Assembly (NCBI GenBank): GCA_963780545.1
Contig: CAWACK010000016.1
Location: forward strand, 1 to 64,000
Direction of reading: 5' to 3'
Source: UBA8941 sp963780545
Lineage (GTDB): Archaea > Thermoproteota > Bathyarchaeia > TCS64
DNA: 64,000 nt
The position numbers were made by a program, and so were the translations under genes. This document shows, piece by piece, positions 8,782 through 17,541 of this stretch. The notes beneath the pieces are model-generated. The model did no database searches and was not told where the DNA came from. It saw only the letters and a program-made list of their open reading frames with translations. How positions within the stretch are numbered: position 1 is the stretch's first letter; each line of letters opens with the position of its first letter.

Positions 8782-9993
8782 CTAACTCCTAGTCTTCGCG
8801 GAGACTATCTGTATCACATCTTTATCCTTGAGCACTTGAGCTTCTCCGAGGCGTCTCTTGGTACGGGCGTCGACTGCGAAAAGGAAGCTCTTCGCGAGGT
8901 CTGTGTGGACGACCCCAGCGAACTGGCGGGCTGTCGTCCCCTTGGGAACGAGGAAGCAGTCGGGGAGGATTCTACCCTTGCTGTCTGTGAGCTTCTCAGC
9001 ATCCTCGACGGGGAAAACTACGATCATGTCGAGAAGACTGTGGAAAGCCTCGTTAATTGCGTCCTGAAGACCCGTGCTACCCCATTTCTTGAAGACCTTC
9101 TCGCGGATACTCTCTAGAGCCTTGAGCTGGTTGAGGTTGAGCTTTTCGGACTGGAGAATGGTGAAGTCCTTGTCCCCAGGGGTGTACTTTATGAGGCCAG
9201 CCTCGGCTGCTCGGCGGAGTGCGAGTTCCGCTTCTGCGCATGTTGGAACGACTTTGTAGCCGGCTGCCTTGATCTTCTCGATGTTCTCGGTTGCCGGTTC
9301 TTTGTCTGCCTTGTTTGCGGCTACGATGAGGGGTTTGGAAGATCTCCTGAGTTCGGTGGTGAAGCGGCGAAGGTCTTCTCGGGTCCATTGGGCAGCCTTG
9401 AAGGGATTAAGTTTCGCCTTTTCGCATGCGTTTTGGATATGTTGACGTGTTATGCCTAGTCCACTGAGCTTCTCGTCTATGTGTCTCCATATCTCCTCGT
9501 GTTTCATCTCAGCTGTGCGTGATAGGCGCTCCCAGTCCTTGATGACTATGCCATAGAGCCATGCGTCGAATTCCTCCTCGAATAGCTTGATATCGTCGAT
9601 GGGGTCATGAGTTCCCGGTGCGCAGCTCTGGCCACCCTCGTCGGTGCAGCCGGCGGCGTCGCAGACTACGATTAGTGCGTCGGCGCGGCGGACCTCATCG
9701 AGGAACTGGTTCCCTAACCCCTTTCCCTCGTGGGCTCCTCTTATTAGGCCTGGAGTGTCTATAAGGTCGATGGGGACTAATCTGACGCCATCTATGCAGG
9801 CCGAGTTGTTTGGCTCATCCTTGACGTTGAACTCGCGGCAGACGCATGGTGTACGGAGGTAGCCGACGCCCCTGTTCGCCTTAATGGTGGTGAAGGGAAA
9901 GTTAGCTATTTCGACGGGTTTGAGTGTTGCTGCGGCAAAGAATGTACTCTTGCCGACGTTCGCCTTGCCTACGAGTCCAACGAGTGGAGGCAT
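8782..9993 (-). CDS. YchF/Obg-family GTP-binding protein (archaeal type)
   Basis: A 403-residue Obg-superfamily P-loop NTPase. The P-loop is GKANVGKST near residues 8-16; the signature NFPFTTIKANRGVGYL, the G3 motif DTPGLIRGAHEGKGLG and G4 NKAD follow, with a C-terminal TGS domain (VFPVEDAEKLTD onward). A cysteine pair (CVCREF) and a further cysteine occur in the effector region, as in archaeal members. It probably interacts with the ribosome. It is the first gene of a two-gene unit with the SerA-like dehydrogenase. Confidence 0.9.
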   Translation of the reverse strand: MPPLVGLVGKANVGKSTFFAAATLKPVEIANFPFTTIKANRGVGYLRTPCVCREFNVKDEPNNSACIDGVRLVPIDLIDTPGLIRGAHEGKGLGNQFLDEVRRADALIVVCDAAGCTDEGGQSCAPGTHDPIDDIKLFEEEFDAWLYGIVIKDWERLSRTAEMKHEEIWRHIDEKLSGLGITRQHIQNACEKAKLNPFKAAQWTREDLRRFTTELRRSSKPLIVAANKADKEPATENIEKIKAAGYKVVPTCAEAELALRRAAEAGLIKYTPGDKDFTILQSEKLNLNQLKALESIREKVFKKWGSTGLQDAINEAFHSLLDMIVVFPVEDAEKLTDSKGRILPDCFLVPKGTTARQFAGVVHTDLAKSFLFAVDARTKRRLGEAQVLKDKDVIQIVSAKTRS

Positions 9994-10082
9994 ATTGTAC
10001 CGGATATCCTGTTAGGGGCGTCGGTCTAAAACCCTTTTCGGCTCTAAACTTATAGTTGGCTATATAATCCACAAAGAATTAT

Positions 10083-10433
10083 TTATTTTTCGTAGAAGCC
10101 GGGGCCCTTATGGGGGCCGAAGCTGCGTAGGCCTTCCTCTCTCAACTGTTTTCGGAGGGCATTCGCCTCATCCTTCTCGATGTCTCCCTTCTTCTCAAGG
10201 AAACCGATGATCTCCTCGGCTTCCTTTGTTTTCTTACATCGGCGGATGAAGTCGACGGCACCGGGCTGGTATCCGGCGTATTTCCTATCCTCCTTGTAGC
10301 TGGGCTCGGTGGAGGGCGGCGGCTCGTTAACCTTATTGAAATCGACTTTCGAGGTCCCTGACTCTATCTCGTCTATTATATGGGGGAAAAGCCTCTTGAA
10401 GTCCTTCTTCTCCATCGGGCTAGAACGTTGCAT
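10083..10433 (-). CDS. DUF2095-like archaeal protein
   Basis: Small hydrophilic protein (116 residues; 110 if ATG 10415 is used). It contains a conserved-looking block GYQPGAVDFIRRCKKTKEAEEI and ends LREEGLRSFGPHKGPGFYEK. That arrangement matches what I recall of the archaeal DUF2095 family, whose function is unknown. The gene lies ten bases after the GlmU-like stop on the same strand, so it is likely the last gene of the GlmM-GlmU unit. The family assignment is from memory of motifs, not from a search. Confidence 0.7.
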   Translation of the reverse strand: MQRSSPMEKKDFKRLFPHIIDEIESGTSKVDFNKVNEPPPSTEPSYKEDRKYAGYQPGAVDFIRRCKKTKEAEEIIGFLEKKGDIEKDEANALRKQLREEGLRSFGPHKGPGFYEK

Positions 10434-10443
10434 ATGTTATTAA

Positions 10444-11712
10444 TTAATATGCCTTCGGCTTATCTCGGGAACCCTCAGCGGTTAGGAGAGCCCCCTCTGG
10501 GACATCCCTATCGACGGTGACACCGGGAGCAATCCATGCACCAGCTCCGACTTTGACCCCGGGATGGATGCTCACGTTGATGCCCGTTTGACAATCATCC
10601 CCCATAACGATGCCGAGCTTCCTGAAGCCGGTATCGATACGCTCACCTTTTACTGTCATCTTGACGTTTTTATGGTCAAATCGGAGGTTCGCGGTTATGG
10701 TGCCAGCACCGAGGTTACAACGCTCACCGATGATAGAGTCTCCGACATAGCTGAGGTGGGGAACGGCGGCTTTCTCCATTAGTATAGTGTTTTTGACCTC
10801 GCAGCTGGCACCGACGCGGTTACCTCCAACGAGCGTCGTACCCGCACGGATATAGTTGTTCGGTCCAACATCACAGTCAGGGCCTATGTAAACTGGTCCA
10901 TCGATATAGACGCCACTCCTTACCCTTGCAGTCGGAGCGATATAGACTGGTCCCTCGATGTGTACACTCTCCTCGATTTTTCCCTCTATTTTAGCTTCGA
11001 GTCTCGATAAGGCCCTCGTGTTCGCCTCTAAGATGTGCCAGGGATGACCGATATCAAGCCAGTCACCGTCGTCCACCATGTGGAGGCGAGCCGAAACGCC
11101 TTTTGCGATTAGGCTGTTCACCGAGTCGGTGACCTCGTACTCTCCCCTAGGGCTCAACTTTGTCACCTTGATTACATCAAAGATGGCGGCTGGGAAAATG
11201 TATATTCCCGCGTTGGTGACGTTGCTCGGTGCCGCTCCGGGCGAAGGCTTCTCGATTATACCTTGGACCCTATCACCCTGAAGCTTTAAGGCGCCATATA
11301 GGTAAGGGTCTCTTTCGAGCCCGGTGACGGTGAGTTCTCCTTTCTTGTGAGCCTTGACTATCTCTCTCAGGATGCCGGGGCTGAGGTACAGATCACCATT
11401 CATTCCGAGGAACTCCTCACCGTTTACAAAGCTCTCTGCAAACCTGAACGCGTCGGCAGTCCCCTTCATCTCCTCCTGAGTAACATAGCTGAGTTTCAGT
11501 CCGAGAGAGGAGCCATCCCCGAATCGCTTCTTGATTTTCTCCTCCATATAATGGGTGACGACTAAAACCTCCTCTACGCCGGCGTCGGCGACGCCCTTAA
11601 GGAGCCACTCGAACTGAGGCCTTCCACCTATGGGGATGAGCTGTTTAGGCTTCGTTGATGTTAGTGGTCTAAGCCTCTCCGCCTTCCCAGCGGCTATTAT
11701 GACTGCCTTCAT
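10444..11712 (-). CDS. glmU: Bifunctional sugar-1-phosphate nucleotidylyltransferase / acetyltransferase (GlmU-like)
   Basis: A 422-residue two-domain enzyme. The N-terminal nucleotidyltransferase begins MKAVIIAAGKAERLRPLTST with the KPKQLIPIGG loop. The C-terminal half is a left-handed beta-helix of hexapeptide repeats, with NLGAGTITANLRFDHKNVK as the acyl-transfer region. The layout is like the Sulfolobus enzyme that makes UDP-GlcNAc from glucosamine-1-phosphate. The start overlaps the GlmM stop by four bases, giving the two consecutive steps of the pathway in one operon. Likely use: N-glycan or surface polysaccharide precursors. Confidence 0.9.
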   Translation of the reverse strand: MKAVIIAAGKAERLRPLTSTKPKQLIPIGGRPQFEWLLKGVADAGVEEVLVVTHYMEEKIKKRFGDGSSLGLKLSYVTQEEMKGTADAFRFAESFVNGEEFLGMNGDLYLSPGILREIVKAHKKGELTVTGLERDPYLYGALKLQGDRVQGIIEKPSPGAAPSNVTNAGIYIFPAAIFDVIKVTKLSPRGEYEVTDSVNSLIAKGVSARLHMVDDGDWLDIGHPWHILEANTRALSRLEAKIEGKIEESVHIEGPVYIAPTARVRSGVYIDGPVYIGPDCDVGPNNYIRAGTTLVGGNRVGASCEVKNTILMEKAAVPHLSYVGDSIIGERCNLGAGTITANLRFDHKNVKMTVKGERIDTGFRKLGIVMGDDCQTGINVSIHPGVKVGAGAWIAPGVTVDRDVPEGALLTAEGSRDKPKAY

Positions 11713-13053
11713 TTATTTGCCTCCTTGATTAATTCTCTCCCGCTCTCTAACAAGATCTTGGTCACCTTCTCGTCCCTGCCCTCGGCGGTGAGCCTGATAA
11801 TGGGCTCGGTGCCAGAGGCGCGTATGAGTATCCAACCCTCAGGGAGCTGAAGACGAATGCCATCGACACGGTTAATGCTCTGCACATCTCGAAAAACCCC
11901 TGTGTACTGCTTCTCGACGAGTTTCATCGTCTGGACTTTGTCTTTGACAGGGATCTTAGCACTCTCGGTTGGGTACTCTGGTACATCAGCCACGAACTCT
12001 GATAGCTTTTGGTCGCGCTCCTCCAATGCTTTCAGGAGCTTAATGGCGCTTAGGATTCCATCGGGACACATGTTTACCTCTGGTAGGACCCAAGCGCCTA
12101 TTGGTTCTCCACCGAATACTGCCTTCCTTCTCTCCATCTCCTCCGTGATATAGGCGTCGCCTACCTTGACACGTATAACCTTGCCCCCAGCTGCCTCAAT
12201 CATTTCCTCCATGCACATGGAGGCACCGACGTGGGTGACGACTATGCCTTTTCCGACACGCCCGACGACGTAGCTTGCGTAGGCAGAGAGAAGTCGATCA
12301 CCGCTAACAGGTGTCCCCGTCTCGTCGACGGCCATCATCCTGTCGCCATCGCCGTCGAAGCCGAAGCCAACCTCCGCATCGGTTGCCTTCATATAGGTAC
12401 CGAGTCTGCGGAGGTTCTCAGTGGTGGGCTCGGGATCGCCAGCGGGAAAATGGCCGTCTATGTGGCCGTTGATCAATGTTGGGTGGAGCCCAACGGTCAT
12501 CAAAGGCATCTGCTGCTATGGTACTAGTCGCCCCACAGAAGAGGTCACAGGCCACCCTCCACTCTCTCCCAAGCTCCACGCCTTCTTGGAGGGCGTCGAG
12601 GTACATCCATGTGGCCTCAACTTCGTCGTCAGAGCCCACGCCATCCCACGGTGCGTAGTCGAACTCACCACTCTCGATGAGTTCCTCAACCATTTTCTGC
12701 TCCTTCTCGGTGAGGCTCATGCCCCGAGAGTTGAAGACTTTGAAGCCGTTATATTGGGGTGGATTGTGGCTCGCCGAGATAGCTACCCCAACGTCTGATT
12801 CGAGCTCCCGCGTAAGCCAAGCTATCACAGGAGTCGGAAGGACGCCTATGAGCTTGGCGTCGGCCCCGCAGGAGGTTATTCCACTGGATAGGGCTGCCTC
12901 CAACATGGGCCCAGTGACGCGGGTATCCCTCCCAGCAACTATCTCTCCACCCTCATGGATGGTCGCTAAGGCGGATCCGAGTCGCTGAGCCATGATGGGA
13001 GTAATCTCGATGTTAGCAATACCGCGTATACCTGATGAACCGAAGAGCCTCAC
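11709..13053 (-). pseudogene. glmM: Phosphoglucosamine mutase GlmM, split by a +1 frameshift
   Basis: Phosphohexomutase family. The first part (13053 to about 12505) has MRLFGSSGIRGIANIEITP, the sugar-binding start, and the phosphoserine loop AISASHNPPQYNGFKVF. The frame breaks at 12502-12504: removing one T of GCCTTTGATG joins STIAADA to LMTVGLHPTLINGHIDG in perfect register with the family. The metal loop GFGFDGDGDRM and the C-terminal RASGTEPIIR follow. All motifs are intact apart from the shift, so the organism probably makes a working enzyme; sequencing error is the first suspect. The gene is coupled to the upstream nucleotidyltransferase and to GlmU by ATGA-type overlaps. Confidence 0.9.
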
Positions 13054-13643
13054 CTTGAACGCCTCCCGGGGACGAACTTGCGTAGGGGGTCAACCCTCAA
13101 AAGCCTTTCCAGCTCAGTGAGGGAGAGGCCCCTTTTGACGTCCCCGTATATGTCGCATCTCTCCTCAGTGTATTCTGCGGGGGATCGGACGACGACCTCC
13201 ACCTCGTCATGGCCCAGATCAAGCTTGAAGTGGTAAGCGTGTACACCACCCTTGAATATGACCTCCTCCTTTTCCCTGATCCTATAAGAGGAGAGGACGG
13301 CTTCGATTCTTACCGGGTAATCCGAGAGAGCGACGATGTCTATGTCGCTACCTTGTCTGGCTGTTCCCCTCCAGACGCTCCCTATGAGTCGTGGATTATA
13401 ATTCCTAAGTGTGGTCATCACTTCAAGGGCGGTAGTCCTCATCTCCGTGAGTCTCCTCTGCCTCTCTCCACCTTCGAGCTCATCGGCGAGCCTGTCTAAC
13501 TCGAGAGCTACTTCGTAGTTGCTAGGGGTTGCCTTGACCCCGAGACTTGAAGCTGCCATCTCCTTAGCCTGAATATACTCCTCGGCCATGCCATTGTAAA
13601 GAAGCCTCGCTGCTTCCCTAGCGACTGATAATCTATCGCCCAA
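13050..13643 (-). CDS. Nucleotidyltransferase-fold protein (polymerase beta superfamily)
   Basis: A 197-residue protein with a helical N-terminal half and the nucleotidyltransferase signature GSVWRGTARQGSDIDIVALS near residue 90. The two Asp of DID are the first metal ligands and DEVEVVV supplies the third acidic strand. It overlaps the GlmM start by four bases. The substrate is unknown; minimal nucleotidyltransferases of this type modify RNAs, proteins or small molecules. No HEPN partner is adjacent, which argues against a MntA-type toxin-antitoxin pair. A role linked to glycan precursor synthesis is only suggested by the neighbourhood. Confidence 0.75.
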   Translation of the reverse strand: MGDRLSVAREAARLLYNGMAEEYIQAKEMAASSLGVKATPSNYEVALELDRLADELEGGERQRRLTEMRTTALEVMTTLRNYNPRLIGSVWRGTARQGSDIDIVALSDYPVRIEAVLSSYRIREKEEVIFKGGVHAYHFKLDLGHDEVEVVVRSPAEYTEERCDIYGDVKRGLSLTELERLLRVDPLRKFVPGRRSR

Positions 13644-13702
13644 TCTGGGAAGAAAGATTGCTTGTGAAGGGTTAAACCCTCGTGTCGGATAAAAAACGAT
13701 GT

Positions 13703-14261
13703 CTACTTGTTGTCCTGTAAAACCTTCTTCGTCACTGTGAGGAGACTATTCGGGCTAACCGGCTTCATCAGAACCTCCTTCACGTCGACAGGTTCGTCCT
13801 TAAGCCCCTCAGCAAGCTTCTCGTAGCCCGTGATCATGACTACCTTCGTCTTCTTCCCCTGCTTCTTAATGATACGGGCAACCTCATCACCATTAATGTC
13901 GGGAAGCTTGATGTCGAGAATGATCAAGATCGTAGCTCTTGTCTTTGGTCTTATGGATGGCTTGCATCCCTGTAGAGGCGACCTCAACTAGGTATCCTAC
14001 GGTCTCAAGAATCACTTTGAAGGTCTCAGTTAGGAACTCGTCGTCGTCAACTATCAAGATGCTAGATTTACCGGAGATTACCTCTTCGGCTTCCTTCTTC
14101 GCCTCCTCCATGAGTACTTTGTCCTCGGGCTTCATCTCGCCGGACTCAAGTTTTTCAGAGAGCTTCTCCAACCTCTGGGTGATCTCGTAGAGGCTTTCCT
14201 CATGTTCTTTGAGAATGCTTATGAGAAAGTCTAGGACATCTATTTTTTCCTTCATGCCCAT
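13703..14261 (-). pseudogene. Response regulator with N-terminal helical region, split by a +1 frameshift
   Basis: The N-terminal 70 residues are charged and helical (MGMKEKIDVLDFLISILKEH, then KLSEKLESGEMKPED), probably coiled coil. A receiver domain follows: SSILIVDDDEFLTETFKVIL with the acidic pair. The frame then breaks after KDKSYDL at about 13924, where dropping one G gives IILDIKLPDINGDEVARI (phospho-acceptor Asp), VVMITGYEKL and LMKPVSPNS (conserved Lys). The reconstructed domain is complete. No histidine kinase gene is in the window. ATG 14255 is an equally good start; the frame is open to 14315. Confidence 0.8.
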
Positions 14262-14379
14262 TACTGAAACCCGATTCACATACGTAGCATGGAATAAAAG
14301 CCGTTGTGGTTCCATGATTCATAAAACTTAAATAAGATTTATGAGGGTAAGTCCGTTTTCTTCTGTTAACGGTTAATAG

Positions 14380-14627
14380 AAAAGGGAGTGGGGGTTACCG
14401 CCTCGGCGGGTCTCGTCCATGGTCGAGTTTCCTGGGGTGCCCAACGACGGGTTGCAGGCTCCCATCGCCCCGGGGCTCGCGCAAAACTTGCTGCAGGTGG
14501 TCCAAGACGCCGTATTCGGGTCTTCCCTTATCACAGCGGCTCCGGACGAGGCAGCCAAGTCGGTTGGGTTCATTCGTTGGCGGATGTTTCCTATCCCCCA
14601 ATTATCCCAACCCCTATGTTCGCTCCC
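14380..14627 (-). ncRNA. Candidate structured non-coding RNA of about 248 nt
   Basis: A GC-rich island in AT-rich surroundings with no credible protein frame. Read on the minus strand, a TATA-like TTTTAAAA (14649-14656) is centred about 25 bases before a putative 5' end GGGAG at 14627. The 3' end is CTCCC followed by TTTT at 14380, so the termini can pair, continued by GGGGTT with AACCCC. Internal hairpins visible include AAGACCCG-AATA-CGGCGTCTT (one bulge), CCGC-CGAG-GCGG, CTCG...CGAG, GGAT...ATCC, GCAA-GTT-TTGC and CCTGCAAC...GTTG...CAGG. I could not match it to RNase P RNA (no ACAGAA block), SRP RNA (no helix 8 GGAAG/AGCA) or 5S rRNA. Confidence 0.55.
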
Positions 14628-14648
14628 AACACAGCAAACTACATCTGC

Positions 14649-14656
14649 TTTTAAAA
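14649..14656 (-). promoter_or_regulatory. TATA box for candidate structured RNA
   Basis: TTTTAAAA on the minus strand, centred about 25 bases upstream of the GGGAG proposed as the RNA 5' end at 14627. The spacing is that expected between an archaeal TATA box and its start site. Confidence 0.5.
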
Positions 14657-14761
14657 CGATTCAGGAGCCACCATATAGATGCCTAAAGTGATAGCTGAAA
14701 CGCGTATCAAGGTAAAGTTGGGAAAACCTTATGTTTGCGCCACATCTAGCATTTGTTCATT

Positions 14762-15031
14762 ATGCCTCGTAGAGGTAAAGTCGAGATATACATCGAAGTC
14801 CTCGAGATTGTTATGAAGGGTGAGGCCAAGCCGACTAGGATTATGTATAGCGCTAACCTATCATGGAAAGTATTTCAGAGTGTCCTAAACAACCTAATCA
14901 ACCAGGGTCTCATCACGGAGAACGAAGAACCCGCGGGGAAGGAGAGAGACGTGAAGAGGTACGAGATAACAGAATCGGGAATGAACGTTCTCAGATACTT
15001 CAGGAAGGCTACGATGGCGCTCCCAAAGTAA
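14762..15031 (+). CDS. Winged-helix DNA-binding protein
   Basis: A small basic protein of 89 residues. It begins MPRRGKVEIYIEVLEIVMKG and continues TRIMYSANLSWKVFQSVLNN (recognition-helix region), LINQGLITENEE (wing turn) and RYEITESGMNVLRYF. This is the archaeal winged-helix fold related to Sso10a/ArnR1-type regulators. ATG 14762 is chosen over TTG 14753 because the family start is PRRG-like. The gene precedes an unidentified 191-residue gene by 43 bases on the same strand, so it may regulate its own short operon. Confidence 0.8.
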   Translation: MPRRGKVEIYIEVLEIVMKGEAKPTRIMYSANLSWKVFQSVLNNLINQGLITENEEPAGKERDVKRYEITESGMNVLRYFRKATMALPK

Positions 15032-15074
15032 GCAGCATTTCCTTTATATCACCTGACTTGTTGTAACCGTACTG

Positions 15075-15650
15075 GTGTCTTACGTTTTGTCAGGTCGGGT
15101 CGATGCCGATACGTTGTTTCAGGAGATCAACGCGGTCTTCAAGCGATATGGTGTGGAGAAAGGAATGGGCTTCGTCCCCGATAGGTTAGAGATCACTTTC
15201 GAGAGAGCAACTTCAAATGTATGTGCCTTGGTTTACAAGGAGTTCTTCACCTACCTACCACCAAAAGTTATGGAGATTGCGACCAGTAACGCTGTCGACT
15301 TCCTCTCCAATCTAGGGGTGCCAAAGGAGAAGATCACACTCTTGAAGAGTGGTGTCGAGGTTCACCTAGAGGGAGATGCACGGATCGCTTATTTTCCCAT
15401 CCTCGAGATGCTAATCCAGGATAGGGATATCTCCATGAACTTGGAGCCAGCTATCGACTCCCTTAAGGGTTCGATTAGGTCCCTCATGGGACTTTTCGAC
15501 TTCAACTGGAGCTGGGACAAGGAAGCGGAGGAGAGGTGGAGGAGCAGCTTGGCTAAACTCGACGAGATCATCGAGGCCAACCCAGGTATGCAGTGTGAGA
15601 TAGACGAGATCGTGAAGCGACATTCCTTAGCGAAAGAGAAGAGTATTTAA
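15075..15650 (+). CDS. Hypothetical protein, 191 residues
   Basis: No family recognised. The protein starts at GTG 15075 (MSYVLSGRVDADTLFQEINA), is soluble and alpha/beta in character, and ends in a charged helical region (EEERW-like segment, DEIIEANPG, DEIVKRHSLAKEKSI). There is no metal motif, P-loop, signal peptide or membrane segment. Codon use resembles the neighbours. It is co-directional with the winged-helix gene upstream and separated by about 250 AT-rich bases from the KEOPS cluster downstream. Confidence 0.6.
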   Translation: MSYVLSGRVDADTLFQEINAVFKRYGVEKGMGFVPDRLEITFERATSNVCALVYKEFFTYLPPKVMEIATSNAVDFLSNLGVPKEKITLLKSGVEVHLEGDARIAYFPILEMLIQDRDISMNLEPAIDSLKGSIRSLMGLFDFNWSWDKEAEERWRSSLAKLDEIIEANPGMQCEIDEIVKRHSLAKEKSI

Positions 15651-15898
15651 TCACTGATCTTACCGCCAAACCCAATCTATACAAAGAGTTCAAGAGTACA
15701 ATATCCATGGGATAGCTCAATGCTCAACATATACACGAGTATATATCATAAACATAATTATTTCGAGTATTGATGAATACTATGAAAGAAAAATTATCCA
15801 TTAAAATATGGTGATTAAATAATGATTAATGGTGAATTTATGTGAATTTTATTGATAAGAAAAGTATCTCCTAAAGGTTTTTATCGAGTCTTCTCGCG

Positions 15899-16912
15899 TT
15901 GCTGTTGAAGGTGGCCAGAATAAATCCCCTCATCTGTCTGGGCATAGAGTCCACTGCGGATAACCTAGGGGTAGGTATAGCTACCTCCGATGGAAAGATT
16001 CTAGCGAACGAGGTGAAGGTGCACGTTCCCGAACTCGGTGGCATCCACCCACGGGAGGCGGCGAGGCACCACTCTGAGAACATAGGCACAATGATAACGA
16101 AGGCTTTAGAAAAAGCGCAGATCACTAACAAGGACATCGACATCGTTTCCTTCGCTCAGGGACCCGGCCTCGGTCCTTGTCTACGAACTGGCGCGACATC
16201 CGCACGTGCTCTCGCAGGCTACCTTAAGGTGCCCCTCATCGGAGTCAACCACTGCATAAGCCACGTTGAGATAGGACGTCTCGCTACTGGAGCGATGGAC
16301 CCTCTCACTCTCTATGTAAGCGGAGGCAACACAATAGTATCCGGATTCGAGTCGGGAAGATACAGGGTATTCGGGGAGACCCTCGACATCGCCATCGGGA
16401 ACTGTCTCGATACTTTTGCTCGCCTCGCTGGGCTCGAATACCCCGGCGGACCAGCCATAGAAAAATTCGCCGCAATGGGTTCGAAGCTGATCCCACTCCC
16501 CTACGCTGTCAAGGGAATGGACATGAGCTTTAGCGGTCTCCTCACAGCCGTCAGTAACGAGTTCAAGACAGGGAAGCATAGTATACCCGACCTCTGCTAC
16601 AGTCTACAGGAAACAGGCTACGCCATGCTTGGGGAGGTAACTGAGAGGGCGCTCGCTCACACTCGGAAACAGGAGGTTCTACTAACGGGTGGAGTCGGTG
16701 CCAATAAGAGACTCCGTGAGGTCATTAAAGAGATTGCTGAGGAGCAGGGGGCCAAGCCCTACTATGTCCCAATAAGCCTTGCTACAGACAATGGTGCAAT
16801 GATCGCTTGGACCGGTATCCTAGCCTACACACACGGAATAAGAACGCCAATAGAAACAAGCTATGTTAACTCCAAGTGGAGGATGGATGAGGTGGAGATA
16901 CCTTGGCGTTGA
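15899..16912 (+). CDS. kae1: KEOPS subunit Kae1, tRNA N6-threonylcarbamoyladenosine synthase
   Basis: Catalytic subunit of KEOPS, which transfers the threonylcarbamoyl group to A37 of ANN-decoding tRNAs. It belongs to the ASKHA fold. It shows LGIESTADNLGVGI, the metal-binding histidines in HPREAARHHSENI, SFAQGPGLGPCLRTG, YVSGGNTIV, GGVGANKRL and ATDNGAMIAWTG. The length is about 337 residues. The start is uncertain: TTG 15899, TTG 15905 and GTG 15911 are all possible, since the family core begins near ICLGIES. Its end overlaps Bud32 by ten bases, and the two are separate proteins rather than the fusion seen in some Euryarchaeota. Confidence 0.95.
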   Translation: MLLKVARINPLICLGIESTADNLGVGIATSDGKILANEVKVHVPELGGIHPREAARHHSENIGTMITKALEKAQITNKDIDIVSFAQGPGLGPCLRTGATSARALAGYLKVPLIGVNHCISHVEIGRLATGAMDPLTLYVSGGNTIVSGFESGRYRVFGETLDIAIGNCLDTFARLAGLEYPGGPAIEKFAAMGSKLIPLPYAVKGMDMSFSGLLTAVSNEFKTGKHSIPDLCYSLQETGYAMLGEVTERALAHTRKQEVLLTGGVGANKRLREVIKEIAEEQGAKPYYVPISLATDNGAMIAWTGILAYTHGIRTPIETSYVNSKWRMDEVEIPWR

Positions 16913-17541
16913 CGCTCATAGCCAAAGGAGCCGAGGCCGATCTCCTCCTCGACATCGACTGGAATGGCAGGAAGGCTCTCCTTAAGCGCCGAGGGGTGAA
17001 GAAGTATCGACACCCTCAGATCGATAGAGAGATCCGACGCTACAGAACACTTCACGAGGCCGATATCATCCACCGTGCCAAGGAGGCGGGTGTGCCAACC
17101 CCGCTTATCTACCAGCTCGACCCCGAGGGTGCAACAATCATAATGGAGTTCATTGAAGGCGAGAAAGTCAGAGACTTGGTCCCACGTCTGAGCGAAGAGG
17201 AAAACAGGGCACTCTTTAAGCTCATCGGGGAGGAGTCAGGTAAGCTACACAGAGCTGGTATTATTCATGGCGACCTCACAACTAGCAATATCCTAAAGAT
17301 CAACAACCGTGTCGTCTTCATCGACTTTGGTCTCGGTGAGGTCTCTAAGGAGGTCGAGAAGCGGGGTGTCGACTTCAACCTTATGGTCAGGATGCTCGCA
17401 AGTACCCACTACACCGTGATGGAAATACTCCTGGAAGCCTTTAAGGAGGGCTATAGGGAGACGATGGGTCCAGAGGCAGAGGAGGTCTTCCAACGTGCAG
17501 ACGAAGTCAGACGTAGGGGGCGTTACATTGACAAAGAGTAG
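16903..17541 (+). CDS. bud32: KEOPS subunit Bud32, atypical protein kinase/ATPase
   Basis: A 212-residue small RIO-related kinase that activates Kae1 within KEOPS. Visible are the nucleotide-binding Lys region KALLKRRGVKKYRHP, the Bud32 signature IDREIRRYRTLHEA, the catalytic loop HGDLTTSNIL and the metal motif FIDFGLGEVS. It starts at TTG 16903 inside the Kae1 gene, with the ITPase gene overlapping its end. With Pcc1 3 kb downstream, three of the KEOPS subunits lie in this stretch. Confidence 0.95.
   Translation: MALTLIAKGAEADLLLDIDWNGRKALLKRRGVKKYRHPQIDREIRRYRTLHEADIIHRAKEAGVPTPLIYQLDPEGATIIMEFIEGEKVRDLVPRLSEEENRALFKLIGEESGKLHRAGIIHGDLTTSNILKINNRVVFIDFGLGEVSKEVEKRGVDFNLMVRMLASTHYTVMEILLEAFKEGYRETMGPEAEEVFQRADEVRRRGRYIDKE

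Noticed and set aside
12418..12798. Plus-strand frames opposite the GlmM gene
   Set aside because: Shadow frames of a conserved gene; no independent motif or start signal.
13050..13643. HEPN-MNT toxin-antitoxin pair
   Set aside because: A nucleotidyltransferase is present but no HEPN protein is adjacent, and the gene overlaps GlmM.
14440..14545. Similarity of the GC-rich island to 5S rRNA (CCCGAATACGG, GCGCGAGCC on the minus strand)
   Set aside because: Spacing between the blocks is about ten bases short of 5S rRNA, the terminal helix does not fit, and the RNA is twice as long as a 5S rRNA.
14380..14627. RNase P RNA or SRP RNA identity for the GC-rich island
   Set aside because: The ACAGAA core of RNase P and the GGAAG/AGCA loop of SRP helix 8 are not found on either strand; left as unidentified.
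14419..14691. A 90-residue plus-strand frame over the GC-rich island
   Set aside because: Its protein looks plausible in composition, but the same bases form strong hairpins with paired ends and a TATA box on the other strand; open frames arise easily in GC-rich RNA genes.
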